A DNA stretch of 39,203 nucleotides from an uncultured Prevotellaceae bacterium (GTDB lineage: Bacteria; Bacteroidota; Bacteroidia; Bacteroidales; Bacteroidaceae), in contig OMXX01000068.1 in assembly GCA_900315105.1 (NCBI GenBank), positions 1-39,203 on the forward strand. The letters are read 5' to 3'. A model generated the notes under the pieces. It was not told where the DNA came from, did no database searches, and was given only the letters and a program-made list of their open reading frames with translations. Both the position numbers and the translations under genes were made by a program. This document shows positions 15,665 through 22,692 of this stretch, one piece after another. Each line of letters starts with the position of its first letter. Position 1 is the stretch's first letter.

Positions 15665-15991
15665 ATGAAATTTAAAAAAATGAGAACTCCTTTGATGGAG
15701 AGTGAAGAAAGAGAGTTGATGGAATTATTTTTCAAACAAATCAAGCGTTGGAAAGGTCTGACATCACTCATCGAAAAGGTAGGTGGTATTAACGGCAAAT
15801 GGATCAACCCTAAAAGCCCTTACGAAATTACTTCAACAAAAGGGATGAGAATGGTTTCGATTAAAGCAGCTTTTCAAGAAGAGGATGAGTTCATCAAAGA
15901 CGCCATGGAATTCAGACAGTTTTCCATCGAATTCTGCAAGACCAATGGGCTCACGCCCAACCGTAAACCCAAATCAAGAAGAAAGAAATGA
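15665..15991 (+). CDS. Hypothetical basic protein, first gene of the embedded module
   Basis: This encodes 108 residues from the ATG at 15665-15667. The frame is open further upstream but includes the promoter, so the longer form is unlikely. The protein has an N-terminal helix (ESEERELMELFFKQIKRWKG), a middle segment (LIEKVGGINGKWINPKSPYE) and a very basic tail (NRKPKSRRKK), which suggests nucleic-acid binding. No family is recognised. Its TGA overlaps the ATG of the RepA-like ATPase gene by four bases (ATGA), so the two proteins are probably made together. A partner or loader of the ATPase is one guess. Confidence 0.7.
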   Translation: MKFKKMRTPLMESEERELMELFFKQIKRWKGLTSLIEKVGGINGKWINPKSPYEITSTKGMRMVSIKAAFQEEDEFIKDAMEFRQFSIEFCKTNGLTPNRKPKSRRKK

Positions 15992-17118
15992 GCGAAGAAG
16001 CTTTCGACCTTGTAAAAGGCAGTCTGGCGCGACGGAAACAGAGCGCCACGACTGTCATGTTGGCAGAACCCACCCCACAGGAGATTGAAGCCCTATTCTT
16101 GGAACGCATCACGCCCGAAACGGAACTGCCCCCCATGCAGCCGCTGTTCAGGATGAATGAGGAAAACTGTTTCTATCGCGGCGAACTCGTGGCCGATTGC
16201 GGAAAGGCAAAGAGCGGCAAAACGTTCTTTCTGTCCATCCTCATGGCGGGTGCCCTGAAAAGACAGCTATTCGCCCTCGAACGACTGTGCGAAGAGCCGC
16301 TGAAGGTGCTTTGGATAGACACCGAACAGAGTCAGCAGAGCACGCAGGAGATCCTGAAAGACCGTATCATGCCGCTGGCAGACCTCGAATCGCTCGACGA
16401 CACACGGTTCTATGCCTTCAACCTCCGCGGTCTTGGTTTCGACCGGCGCCAGAAGATGGTCGATGTGGCCATCCGCGTGCTCCAGCCCGACATCGTCATC
16501 CTCGACGGCATCAAGGACCTCATGACCGACATCAACGACGCGGTGCAGGCGACGCTCATCATGGAACATCTCATGGCACTCGCCAAGGACCAGAACTGTT
16601 GCATCGTCTGTGTGCTCCACCAGAACAAGAGCGAACAGGACCGCAACATGCGCGGCTCCATCGGTACCGAACTGACCAATAAGGCCTTCGAAGTGTTCCA
16701 GTGCGAGACCATCGACGAGAGTGAGACCTTTAAGGTGACGCACACGTTCTCCCGAAAACGGCGTATGAAGCGGAAATTTTATTACCGTGTCAACGAGCAG
16801 GGTCTGCCCGAGGAACTGACGAACTATCAGGAACAGCCCCGTGATACGCATGGACGCTTCATGAGTAAGCAGTCCCTGGAGGATGTCGCGCCAGAGATCG
16901 ACCTGCGAAAACTCTTCACAACGGCATTGGAGGGACATACCCAACGGCCCTTCAACGAGGTGATGGCCATCGCCCTGAAGAAATGTGGCATCATCGATGC
17001 CAAGGCCTACTATTACTACCTGGATCAGGCGATCGCCCAAGGCATCATCCGTAAGGAGGTCCAAGACGAGACGGGCCGGACCTGGATAATGTTGGTTGAC
17101 AACCAACTGCCCTTTTAA
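15988..17118 (+). CDS. RepA/AAA_25-like ATPase
   Basis: This 376-residue RecA-fold ATPase has Walker A CGKAKSGKTFF near residue 71, then WIDTEQSQ (typical of RepA/DnaB-like hexameric helicases), Walker B DIVILDGIKDL near 172, and the sensor region VLHQNKSEQDRNMRGSIG. The C-terminal 100 residues (from THGRFMSKQ) look like a winged-helix or linker domain. Relatives act as plasmid or phage replicative helicases or loaders. It is coupled by ATGA to the preceding small gene, and a hairpin lies downstream. With the DUF6371-like protein it gives the module a helicase/primase flavour, although no origin or integrase was seen. Confidence 0.78.
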   Translation: MSEEAFDLVKGSLARRKQSATTVMLAEPTPQEIEALFLERITPETELPPMQPLFRMNEENCFYRGELVADCGKAKSGKTFFLSILMAGALKRQLFALERLCEEPLKVLWIDTEQSQQSTQEILKDRIMPLADLESLDDTRFYAFNLRGLGFDRRQKMVDVAIRVLQPDIVILDGIKDLMTDINDAVQATLIMEHLMALAKDQNCCIVCVLHQNKSEQDRNMRGSIGTELTNKAFEVFQCETIDESETFKVTHTFSRKRRMKRKFYYRVNEQGLPEELTNYQEQPRDTHGRFMSKQSLEDVAPEIDLRKLFTTALEGHTQRPFNEVMAIALKKCGIIDAKAYYYYLDQAIAQGIIRKEVQDETGRTWIMLVDNQLPF

Positions 17119-17144
17119 TTTAATTATTTAATTATTAATTAATT

Positions 17145-17161
17145 AGCCCCTTTTAGGGGCT
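17145..17161 (+). terminator. Hairpin after the RepA-like gene
   Basis: AGCCCCT/AGGGGCT form a perfect seven-base stem with a TTT loop, set inside an extreme AT tract of TTAATTT-type repeats (17115-17193). It follows the ATPase stop at 17118 by 26 bases and could end or attenuate transcription before the DUF6371-like gene. The AT tract could also serve as an unwinding element. Confidence 0.5.
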
Positions 17162-17216
17162 TAATTTAAATTTTAATTTAATTTATAATTTAATCAACAC
17201 GAACCCGCGCGAGCCG

Positions 17217-17966
17217 ATGAAATGGGACGACGTCTTCTGCAACACCTTCAAAGCCATCAGCCAACGGCATGCAGCCACCATCAAACAACAAGTGGACTTC
17301 CTGCTGCCTTCCATGGCGATGGTCAACGCCTGTCGCGTTAACGACTTCGAAGGCTTCGACCCTTTCATCGCCGCCGGTAAACTCACCACCGAACAAATGC
17401 ATCACGCTACACAACGTTACCACTTGGGGAAGACCAAATCCGGTCAACCCATCTTCTGGATGATCGACGACATGATGACGCCACTCGACGCCCACATCGG
17501 CGAGGGCTGGATCTCCGAACTGCTCAAACGGCGGGACCCGATCCTCGATTTCTGGGACGTCCAGCACTGTCTCTTCGGTCTCCACCTCCTAGGGACAGTC
17601 CCTAGCACCCAAAAACCAGCACTGGGGTTAGGCCCCAGCACCCAGTCGATCTCGATCGTAGAGTCCGAGGCCTCGGCCATTGTCCTCTCCGAACTCTTCC
17701 CCGAAAGTCTCTGGATGGCCTACGCCACAACGAGTCATCTCTCCCCCGACCTCCTGGCGCCGCTCGAAGGACAGACCGTCACCATCTACCCTCGCACCGA
17801 CCCGACCTTGAGTACCTATGTCTTCTTTCGGGATTATGCAGAAATCGTCAGACGTTGCTATGACATTGACATCACCATCGACGCTACACTCGAAGACCAT
17901 GCGACCGAGTCTCAAAAAGAGCGGTGCATAGATCTCGTCGATTTCCTGCTTGATTCTCTCCAATAA
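17217..17966 (+). CDS. DUF6371 / TOPRIM-like primase-type protein
   Basis: This 249-residue protein matches the DUF6371 pattern of Bacteroidetes mobile elements: RYHLGKTKSGQPIFWMIDD near residue 67, HCLFGLHLL near 117, then SIVESEASAIVLSELFP (TOPRIM-like Glu) and GQTVTIYPRTDP (where the family has a PD-type metal site). The usual CHC2 zinc finger is absent. Residues 126-143 (GTVPSTQKPALGLGPSTQ) are encoded by two hairpin repeats inserted in frame between the two conserved blocks. The role is probably priming or nucleotide chemistry beside the RepA-like ATPase. IYPRTDP differs from the usual FPD form, so activity is uncertain. Confidence 0.6.
   Translation: MKWDDVFCNTFKAISQRHAATIKQQVDFLLPSMAMVNACRVNDFEGFDPFIAAGKLTTEQMHHATQRYHLGKTKSGQPIFWMIDDMMTPLDAHIGEGWISELLKRRDPILDFWDVQHCLFGLHLLGTVPSTQKPALGLGPSTQSISIVESEASAIVLSELFPESLWMAYATTSHLSPDLLAPLEGQTVTIYPRTDPTLSTYVFFRDYAEIVRRCYDIDITIDATLEDHATESQKERCIDLVDFLLDSLQ
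17589..17642 (+). repeat. Two hairpin repeat units inside a coding sequence
   Basis: CTAGGGA-CAG-TCCCTAG (17589-17605) and CTGGGG-TTAGG-CCCCAG (17622-17638) are each followed by CACCCA. They encode the near-duplicate peptides LGTVPSTQ and LGLGPSTQ. A related hairpin lies at 19015-19043. Confidence 0.7.
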
Positions 17967-18013
17967 TCAACTTACAAAATTTATTTTCCAACTTAGAAAA
18001 TGGTACTGTTTAT

Positions 18014-18343
18014 ATGGTAAATTATTACGATAAGAACCGTTTTATCAGTAAAAGTGAACTCGCTCGCTTAGCCGATGTCAGTCCCAGAACCTTCTGCCGT
18101 TACCTCGCCAGTCGTCGGCATATCCTCGATGCCATGGGGATCAGTCCGAAAGCCCAGAAACTTCCGCCCCAAGCGGTCAAGTATATCTGTGAGGACTACT
18201 GTATCGATCTCCCGCCCGCCCTCCAAGATCAATCCGCCCTCCAAGCCTCCCCCATCCGAGATATCATCATCAAAACTTGGGAAATGGAAGAAAAAAGAAA
18301 AAAATTCTTGGAATATCGGACAAAGTCGGACAGCGGTTTCTAA
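18014..18343 (+). CDS. DUF4248-like small DNA-binding protein
   Basis: This 109-residue protein begins with a helix-turn-helix-like block, ISKSELARLADVSPRTFCRY, then LDAMGISPKAQKLPPQAVKYICEDYCIDLP. This matches the DUF4248 layout (ELA...Y, then L...P.qV..I). It is probably a small DNA-binding regulator. DUF4248 genes typically sit next to HU-like, smalltalk and amidase genes in Bacteroidales, as here. The gene starts 47 bases after the DUF6371-like gene and ends shortly before the promoter of the HU-like gene. Confidence 0.7.
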   Translation: MVNYYDKNRFISKSELARLADVSPRTFCRYLASRRHILDAMGISPKAQKLPPQAVKYICEDYCIDLPPALQDQSALQASPIRDIIIKTWEMEEKRKKFLEYRTKSDSGF

Positions 18344-18351
18344 AGATGTTG

Positions 18352-18383
18352 TAATTTTGCACTCAGAAAGGGAAACTCCCTTT
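18352..18383 (+). promoter_or_regulatory. HU-gene promoter with GGGAAACTCCC element
   Basis: The -7 box TAATTTTG (18352-18359) is followed by AAAGGGA-AAC-TCCCTTT (18367-18383), a perfect seven-base inverted repeat. Its core GGGAAACTCCC differs by one base from the element at 15603-15613. No clear -33 TTG was found. Confidence 0.5.
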
Positions 18384-18422
18384 TCGAGCGCTCAACACAA
18401 AAACTAAATTAGATTTATTTTA

Positions 18423-19010
18423 ATGGTACGTTACATTTTACAACAGATCAAGATCACAAGCTCAAAAGCTTACGGCAAGTGGTATGCCAAGAACGTGGTC
18501 GAAGAGACCATCGACCTCGATGGACTGAGTGAACACATGAGTCACCACAACTCCCCCTACTCCAAGGGCGTCATTAAGGGACTGCTCACCGACATGATCC
18601 AGTGTATCAAGGAGTTGCTGCTCCAGGGCATGAATGTCAAGATCGACGATCTGGCCATCTTCAGCCTCGGCATCAAGAACAAACTCGCCGCCGCTACAGA
18701 GGAAGACTTCACCGTCTCGAAGAACATCGATGGTGTGAAACTCAAGGCCCGCGCAACCGGTGAACTGATGTCGAAGAGTCTGAACCTCGATGCCACCCTG
18801 AAGAAGGCGACCTTCATCAATGGTAAGATTACGCCTGCCACCAACTCTGGCGAGTCAGGCTCAGAGACCGATCCTTCGGCAAGCAACAGCCCTTCGACAG
18901 GTCCTTCGGCAAGCTCAGGAACCGACTCAGGGACCGTGAACAATGGTGGTAGCGGGATTATCCCGACGCCAACTGATCCTGAAGACGACCAGCCCGGCGG
19001 CGGTGATTAA
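18423..19010 (+). CDS. HU-like DNA-binding protein with repeat-derived tail
   Basis: Residues 1-125 match the Bacteroidetes-type HU-like family: MVRYILQQIKITSSKAYGKW, HNSPYSKGVIKGLLTDM and a LGSFG-like IFSLGIKN. The protein should bend or bind DNA as a dimer. The last 55 residues (ESGSETDPSASNSPSTGPSA and on) are Ser/Gly/Asp-rich and encoded by degenerate CCTTCGGCAAGCTCAGGAACCG units, the same repeat family as at 8939-9047. A long hairpin lies just past the stop. HU-like genes of this type sit beside smalltalk and amidase genes in Bacteroides surface-polysaccharide loci, so the context is typical though the role is unknown. Confidence 0.85.
   Translation: MVRYILQQIKITSSKAYGKWYAKNVVEETIDLDGLSEHMSHHNSPYSKGVIKGLLTDMIQCIKELLLQGMNVKIDDLAIFSLGIKNKLAAATEEDFTVSKNIDGVKLKARATGELMSKSLNLDATLKKATFINGKITPATNSGESGSETDPSASNSPSTGPSASSGTDSGTVNNGGSGIIPTPTDPEDDQPGGGD
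18848..18936 (+). repeat. CCTTCGGCAAGCTCAGG repeats within HU-like gene
   Basis: Several degenerate units (GAGTCAGGCTCAGAGACCG, CCTTCGGCAAGC, CCTTCGACAGG, CCTTCGGCAAGCTCAGGAACC, GACTCAGGGACCG) make up the coding sequence of the low-complexity protein tail. Confidence 0.65.
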
Positions 19011-19014
19011 ACAG

Positions 19015-19043
19015 TTAGTGCTGGGGTCTGTCCCCAGCACTAA
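19015..19043 (+). terminator. Hairpin after the HU-like gene
   Basis: TTAGTGCTGGGG and CCCCAGCACTAA form a perfect 12-base stem with loop TCTGT, starting five bases past the HU stop. There is no U-tract, so it may stabilise or process the mRNA rather than terminate. It is related to the hairpin repeats at 17589-17642. Confidence 0.55.
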
Positions 19044-19080
19044 TTCTCAACAACCGAATGTCAAACTTAACTAACAGCAC

Positions 19081-19194
19081 ATGATTAGAGTCAACTGGAC
19101 CAATGTTGCCAAGGTCCTTAAATTCATCGCAACAGTCATCACGAGCGTCTTAGGTACGATCGCCGTTCAGAGCTGCACTACAACCTGGTTCTAA
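19081..19194 (+). CDS. Smalltalk-type 37-residue protein
   Basis: The ATG at 19081 gives 37 residues: MIRVNWTNVAKVLKFIATV, then ITSVLGTIAVQSCTTTWF. It has one hydrophobic segment followed by a Cys. That is the form and position of the smalltalk proteins that sit between HU-like and N-acetylmuramoyl-L-alanine amidase genes in Bacteroidales. QSC resembles a lipobox, and a holin- or spanin-like role beside an amidase is conceivable, but the function is unknown. It starts 14 bases before the amidase frame. Confidence 0.75.
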   Translation: MIRVNWTNVAKVLKFIATVITSVLGTIAVQSCTTTWF

Positions 19195-19208
19195 CCAAAC
19201 ATTTGCTT

Positions 19209-19635
19209 ATGTCACGGAAAATTTCATTGATCATCATCCATTGTTCTGCCACCCGCAGCAACCAGCGCTTCACCGTCGCTATGCTCAAGAAGTGTCACGA
19301 TGCCCGCTTCCACGGGAAAGGGATTGCCTACCACTATTACATTGAGAAGGACGGCCAGGTTTATCAGACGCGTGATGAAGAGGAGATCGGCATGCACGCC
19401 CGCCATTACAACGCCCATTCGATTGGCATCTGCTACGAAGGAGGCTTGGACGAGAAAGGCGAGGATAAAGATACCCGCACCCCGGAACAGCGTGCAGCGC
19501 TCCCTCAAGGAAGACTACCCCGATGCCGAGATCATGGGGCACTGTGAACTCGAAGGCGTCCACAAAGCCTGCCCTTGTTTCTCATGTAAGGAGTATCGCG
19601 ATTATTTCGACCAGCTCGCTGCATCAGATCTTTAA
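19209..19635 (+). pseudogene. N-acetylmuramoyl-L-alanine amidase, frameshifted
   Basis: From the ATG at 19209 (a TTG at 19203 is less likely) the first frame gives IIHCSATRSNQRFTVAML and HARHYNAHSIGICYEG, typical of Amidase_2 (AmpD/T7-lysozyme fold). It follows DTRTPEQRAAL and then loses register near 19490-19505. The next frame resumes with RSLKEDYPDAEIMGHCEL and ACPCFSCKEYRDYF and stops at 19635. The zinc ligands (His of IHCSAT; His of GHCEL and Cys of CPCF) are split by the break. Family members have several more residues between RAAL and LK, so a deletion is likelier than a single-base error. It is probably inactive unless the frameshift is a sequencing fault. Confidence 0.8.
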
Positions 19636-19638
19636 ACG

Positions 19639-19670
19639 AAGGAAGCCAGCCCCAATAGGCTGGCTTCCTT
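19639..19670. terminator. Bidirectional terminator between convergent genes
   Basis: AAGGAAGCCAGCC and GGCTGGCTTCCTT form a perfect 13-base stem with loop CCAATA. A T-rich run follows on the plus strand and TTTAAA lies on the other side. It separates the amidase frame from the minus-strand glycan operon. Confidence 0.85.
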
Positions 19671-19676
19671 TATTCT

Positions 19677-20411
19677 TCATCCGAAACGTTTGATCGCTTC
19701 GTAGTAGGTATCTAAGGAACCGATGTCAAAGCGGCCCCCACTCATGGGCCAGGCATGCATCGTGGTATGCTCCACCATATAATGGGCGAGGTTTCCAGGT
19801 GCATCCTTTCCGCATCCTCGTTCCACCGAATGGCGCACTAAGTCCAGGTCTTTTCTGAGATAGATATAGAACGGAGGTACAGCCCAATGGCTCTTCGGCA
19901 CCTGAGGTTTCTCCTCCATACCTAACACACGCCTGTCGGCATCAAGCTCCACCACCCCCGTCCGCTGTAACTTCTCAACCGAAGGCTGTTCATGGCACAT
20001 GATACATGAAGTGCCTTTGGCATGGGCAAAATCCACAAACGCCTGAAAAGAGAAAAACAGCAGATTATCTGCTGCCACCACAAGTAGATCATCATCTATC
20101 TGGAGCTTCTCCATGGCAAACAGCAGGTCACAGACGGCCCCTAACCGTGTATCATTCGTCTCCGTCCCATCATCCACAATCGTGATGGGTTTTTGCCACC
20201 GTCCCTCTTCCTGCTGCCACTTCTCAAAGATCGCTGCAAAGCGATGGTTTGAGATGATGATATGTTCATCGATCTCCGGGATCTTGTCGATGTCATCCAA
20301 CATCCGCCCCAGAATACTCTTCTCTCCGATCTTCAGCAAGGGTTTCGGGAAGTTTCTCGTCAACTCCCCCAGTCTGGTTGCATATCCTGCAGCAATGACA
20401 ATATTCTTCAT
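19677..20411 (-). CDS. Sugar-1-phosphate nucleotidyltransferase
   Basis: This 244-residue NTP_transferase-fold enzyme has the nucleotide-binding start IAAGYATRLGELTRNFPKPL. The metal-binding Asp lies in LVVAADNLLF near residue 112, VEEKP-type GMEEKP follows, and the end GGRFDIGSLDTYYEA is typical of RfbA-like enzymes. It converts a sugar-1-phosphate to an NDP-sugar. The neighbour 14 bases upstream is a galacturonokinase-like kinase, so the natural substrate is probably the sugar-1-phosphate made by it. It is the last gene of the long glycan operon. Confidence 0.82.
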   Translation of the reverse strand: MKNIVIAAGYATRLGELTRNFPKPLLKIGEKSILGRMLDDIDKIPEIDEHIIISNHRFAAIFEKWQQEEGRWQKPITIVDDGTETNDTRLGAVCDLLFAMEKLQIDDDLLVVAADNLLFFSFQAFVDFAHAKGTSCIMCHEQPSVEKLQRTGVVELDADRRVLGMEEKPQVPKSHWAVPPFYIYLRKDLDLVRHSVERGCGKDAPGNLAHYMVEHTTMHAWPMSGGRFDIGSLDTYYEAIKRFG

Positions 20412-20425
20412 ACACTTTTCATTTC

Positions 20426-21568
20426 TCAGACAAACCTCGCACCGTCATCCGATTGACAGAAAAACACTTGGAACGAGTTCTTATACTGTGGGAACTGCGC
20501 CAGATATTTCTCCGTGACCGCTTTCTCGATCGTCTCTTTCTTATTAGGATCAACCAATGCGATGCAAGCCCCTTTGAAACCAGCACCACTGAAGCGGCCG
20601 CCATAGATGCCATCCGTTGTCAACATGGCTTGATAAATCGCAATCAACTCCGGACTGCCACACTCATAATTATGGATGCTACTCTCACAACTCTCCTTAC
20701 TCAGGTTGCCAAACCACTCCAGGTTACCCGTTTCCCAAGCAGTAATGCCTTCCCTGACCCGTTTATGCTCACCGAAGAAATGTTCTGCACGACGGGCAAA
20801 CCTTGACGGCATCTTATCACAATGGCGACGGAACATAGACTCACTCACATCGCGCAGAAACGTCTTTCCCTGCTCTTTCAACGGAATGTTCTCATATGCC
20901 TGTACCAACCACGTCGCCGTCTTACACTCCGCCACCCGCAGATTATAGTCGCTGCTCATCAAACTACGGGTCAGTCCGCTGAAGAAGATAGCCAATTCAA
21001 ATGACGGCATTTCAGGATTCCTCGGAATCAGGCGGTACTCATTGCTCTCACAGTCCAACATCAGCAGGTGATCTTTCTTGCCCAAAGCAATACAAGCCTG
21101 ATCCAAGAGACCGTTATTCAGACCGATATACTCCCGCTCCGCCTCACTGGCAATTTTCATGACTTCAAACGGTTCCAAGGTAATATTGTTCGCCTTGGCA
21201 AAAGCCATCACATAGGCAATCAGGACCGCCGCACTTGAAGACAAGCCGCCCACAGGAATCGAGCCCCTGAGAACGCCTTTAATACCCTTCTTCAGTTTGA
21301 ATCGCTTTTGCAGTGCGAACTTCGCACCACGTGCATAATCGCCCCAGTCGCCCTGTTTCACCAACGACGGCATCGCGATATCAAACTCCACATGACCAGC
21401 AAAGGTCTCACTATCCAAGATCACCTTGCTGTCCTCACTAACGTCAAACCACAGATCGACACCTTTGTCAATGGCAAACCCCGTCACCAATCCATGCTGG
21501 TGATCCACATGCGCCCCTAACGGACATACGCGATACGGCGAAAAAATATGATATTGAGAATCTTTCAT
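20426..21568 (-). CDS. GHMP kinase, galacturonokinase-like
   Basis: This 380-residue GHMP kinase has motif 2 PVGGLSSSAAV near residue 105 and motif 3 GGRFSGAGFKGACIAL near 330. The substrate end reads SPYRVCPLGAHVDHQHG, which differs from galactokinase (GRVNLIGEHTDYNGG type) and closely matches plant galacturonokinase (SPYRICPLGAHIDHQGG as I recall it). GDWGDYARGAKFAL and YIGLNNGLLDQACI fit as well. The likely product is a uronic-acid or hexose 1-phosphate. It precedes the nucleotidyltransferase, suggesting a two-step salvage route to UDP-galacturonate or a similar donor. Galactokinase remains possible. Confidence 0.75.
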   Translation of the reverse strand: MKDSQYHIFSPYRVCPLGAHVDHQHGLVTGFAIDKGVDLWFDVSEDSKVILDSETFAGHVEFDIAMPSLVKQGDWGDYARGAKFALQKRFKLKKGIKGVLRGSIPVGGLSSSAAVLIAYVMAFAKANNITLEPFEVMKIASEAEREYIGLNNGLLDQACIALGKKDHLLMLDCESNEYRLIPRNPEMPSFELAIFFSGLTRSLMSSDYNLRVAECKTATWLVQAYENIPLKEQGKTFLRDVSESMFRRHCDKMPSRFARRAEHFFGEHKRVREGITAWETGNLEWFGNLSKESCESSIHNYECGSPELIAIYQAMLTTDGIYGGRFSGAGFKGACIALVDPNKKETIEKAVTEKYLAQFPQYKNSFQVFFCQSDDGARFV

Positions 21569-21576
21569 ACAACCTG

Positions 21577-22692
21577 TTAGATTAGGCTCTGGTATATTTC
21601 CAGATGTTTGTTGACGACGGTTTCCAAAGAAAATTCTTTTTCAGCTCTTGCGCGGGAGGCCTTACCCATTTGGATGCGCCTGTCTTTATCTTCAAATAAG
21701 ATGCGTAACCTCTGGGCTAATATCTCACTGTCCTTGATTGGCACCAGAAAACCATTCACGCCATCATCCACCACGTCCTTACAACCAATAGAATGGGTCG
21801 TCACAATCGGTCTTCCCACGGCACAGGCATCAATTAATGACTTGGGTACTCCCTCTCTATAAAAACTCGGGAAGGCTACTACATGACACTGTTCCAGGAC
21901 AGACCGCATATTCGCACAGAAACCGAGCCACTTGATATACTTCCCATCACAAAGGGCTTCCAGTTCCGCCTTGGAAATGGCATCCTCATTAGCCGCCAAA
22001 CGGCCACAGAGCCAGAATTCCACCTTTCCTTCGAAATCCTGACGCAGTTTTTCCGCCGCTTCAATCAGTTCCAGGATGCCTTTCTCCTTTACCATCCTGG
22101 CAGCAAACACCACCTTCAAAGTTTCAGAAGACGGCTCCGGGACATATTGAAACACCTTCAAATCAACCCCAGAGCCCTTGATGAAAGTTGTCTGTGGCTC
22201 CGACACGACACCATGTGTCAGGAACAAGGTCTTATCCTCCTGATTCTGGAAGATTACCTTCACGCCCTGACGATGGTTTGAAAAGCGCATCACAGCCATG
22301 ATACCCTTTGCCATTGATGACAAAGAATCACCAGAAAACATCACACCCAGGCCACTCACTGCATTCACGACACCTTTTACACCTGCCATATTGGCTGCCA
22401 AGCCACCCCATAGGATATTCTTGAGTCCGACATGGTGCACGATGGCATCCTGGTGATGCCGATACAGTCGGTACAGGAACCAGCATGTCTTCAGTTCCTG
22501 AAGGATATTAGTGCCTGTCGGGTTGATCGGGAGTTCTATCATCTTTAATCCCAACGCCTCCACATCGTGACGCTGGCCCGTATCCTTACAGACGATGGTC
22601 ACATCCCATCCCGCCTGTTTGGCGGCTACAGCAATCTCTTTGCGATGGGACAAGAAAAACCTATCCTCATTTACAATTATCAAGAGTTTCAT
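21577..22692 (-). CDS. Glycosyltransferase family 4
   Basis: This encodes 371 residues from the ATG at 22690-22692; a GTG two codons earlier is less likely. The GT-B fold shows LLIIVNEDRFFLSHRKEIA at the start (close to PglA/WbpH-type enzymes that act on lipid-linked HexNAc), IHHVGLKNILWG, then VVFAARMVKEKGILELIEAA and SFYREGVPKSLIDACAVG (acceptor/donor E-x7-type site). It adds a sugar to the undecaprenyl-linked precursor on the cytoplasmic side. The start overlaps the Wzy gene by 26 bases. Confidence 0.88.
   Translation of the reverse strand: MKLLIIVNEDRFFLSHRKEIAVAAKQAGWDVTIVCKDTGQRHDVEALGLKMIELPINPTGTNILQELKTCWFLYRLYRHHQDAIVHHVGLKNILWGGLAANMAGVKGVVNAVSGLGVMFSGDSLSSMAKGIMAVMRFSNHRQGVKVIFQNQEDKTLFLTHGVVSEPQTTFIKGSGVDLKVFQYVPEPSSETLKVVFAARMVKEKGILELIEAAEKLRQDFEGKVEFWLCGRLAANEDAISKAELEALCDGKYIKWLGFCANMRSVLEQCHVVAFPSFYREGVPKSLIDACAVGRPIVTTHSIGCKDVVDDGVNGFLVPIKDSEILAQRLRILFEDKDRRIQMGKASRARAEKEFSLETVVNKHLEIYQSLI

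Noticed and set aside
16267..17106. A 279-codon minus-strand frame opposite the RepA-like ATPase
   Set aside because: The plus-strand frame has intact Walker motifs; the antisense text is a composition effect of GC-rich codons.
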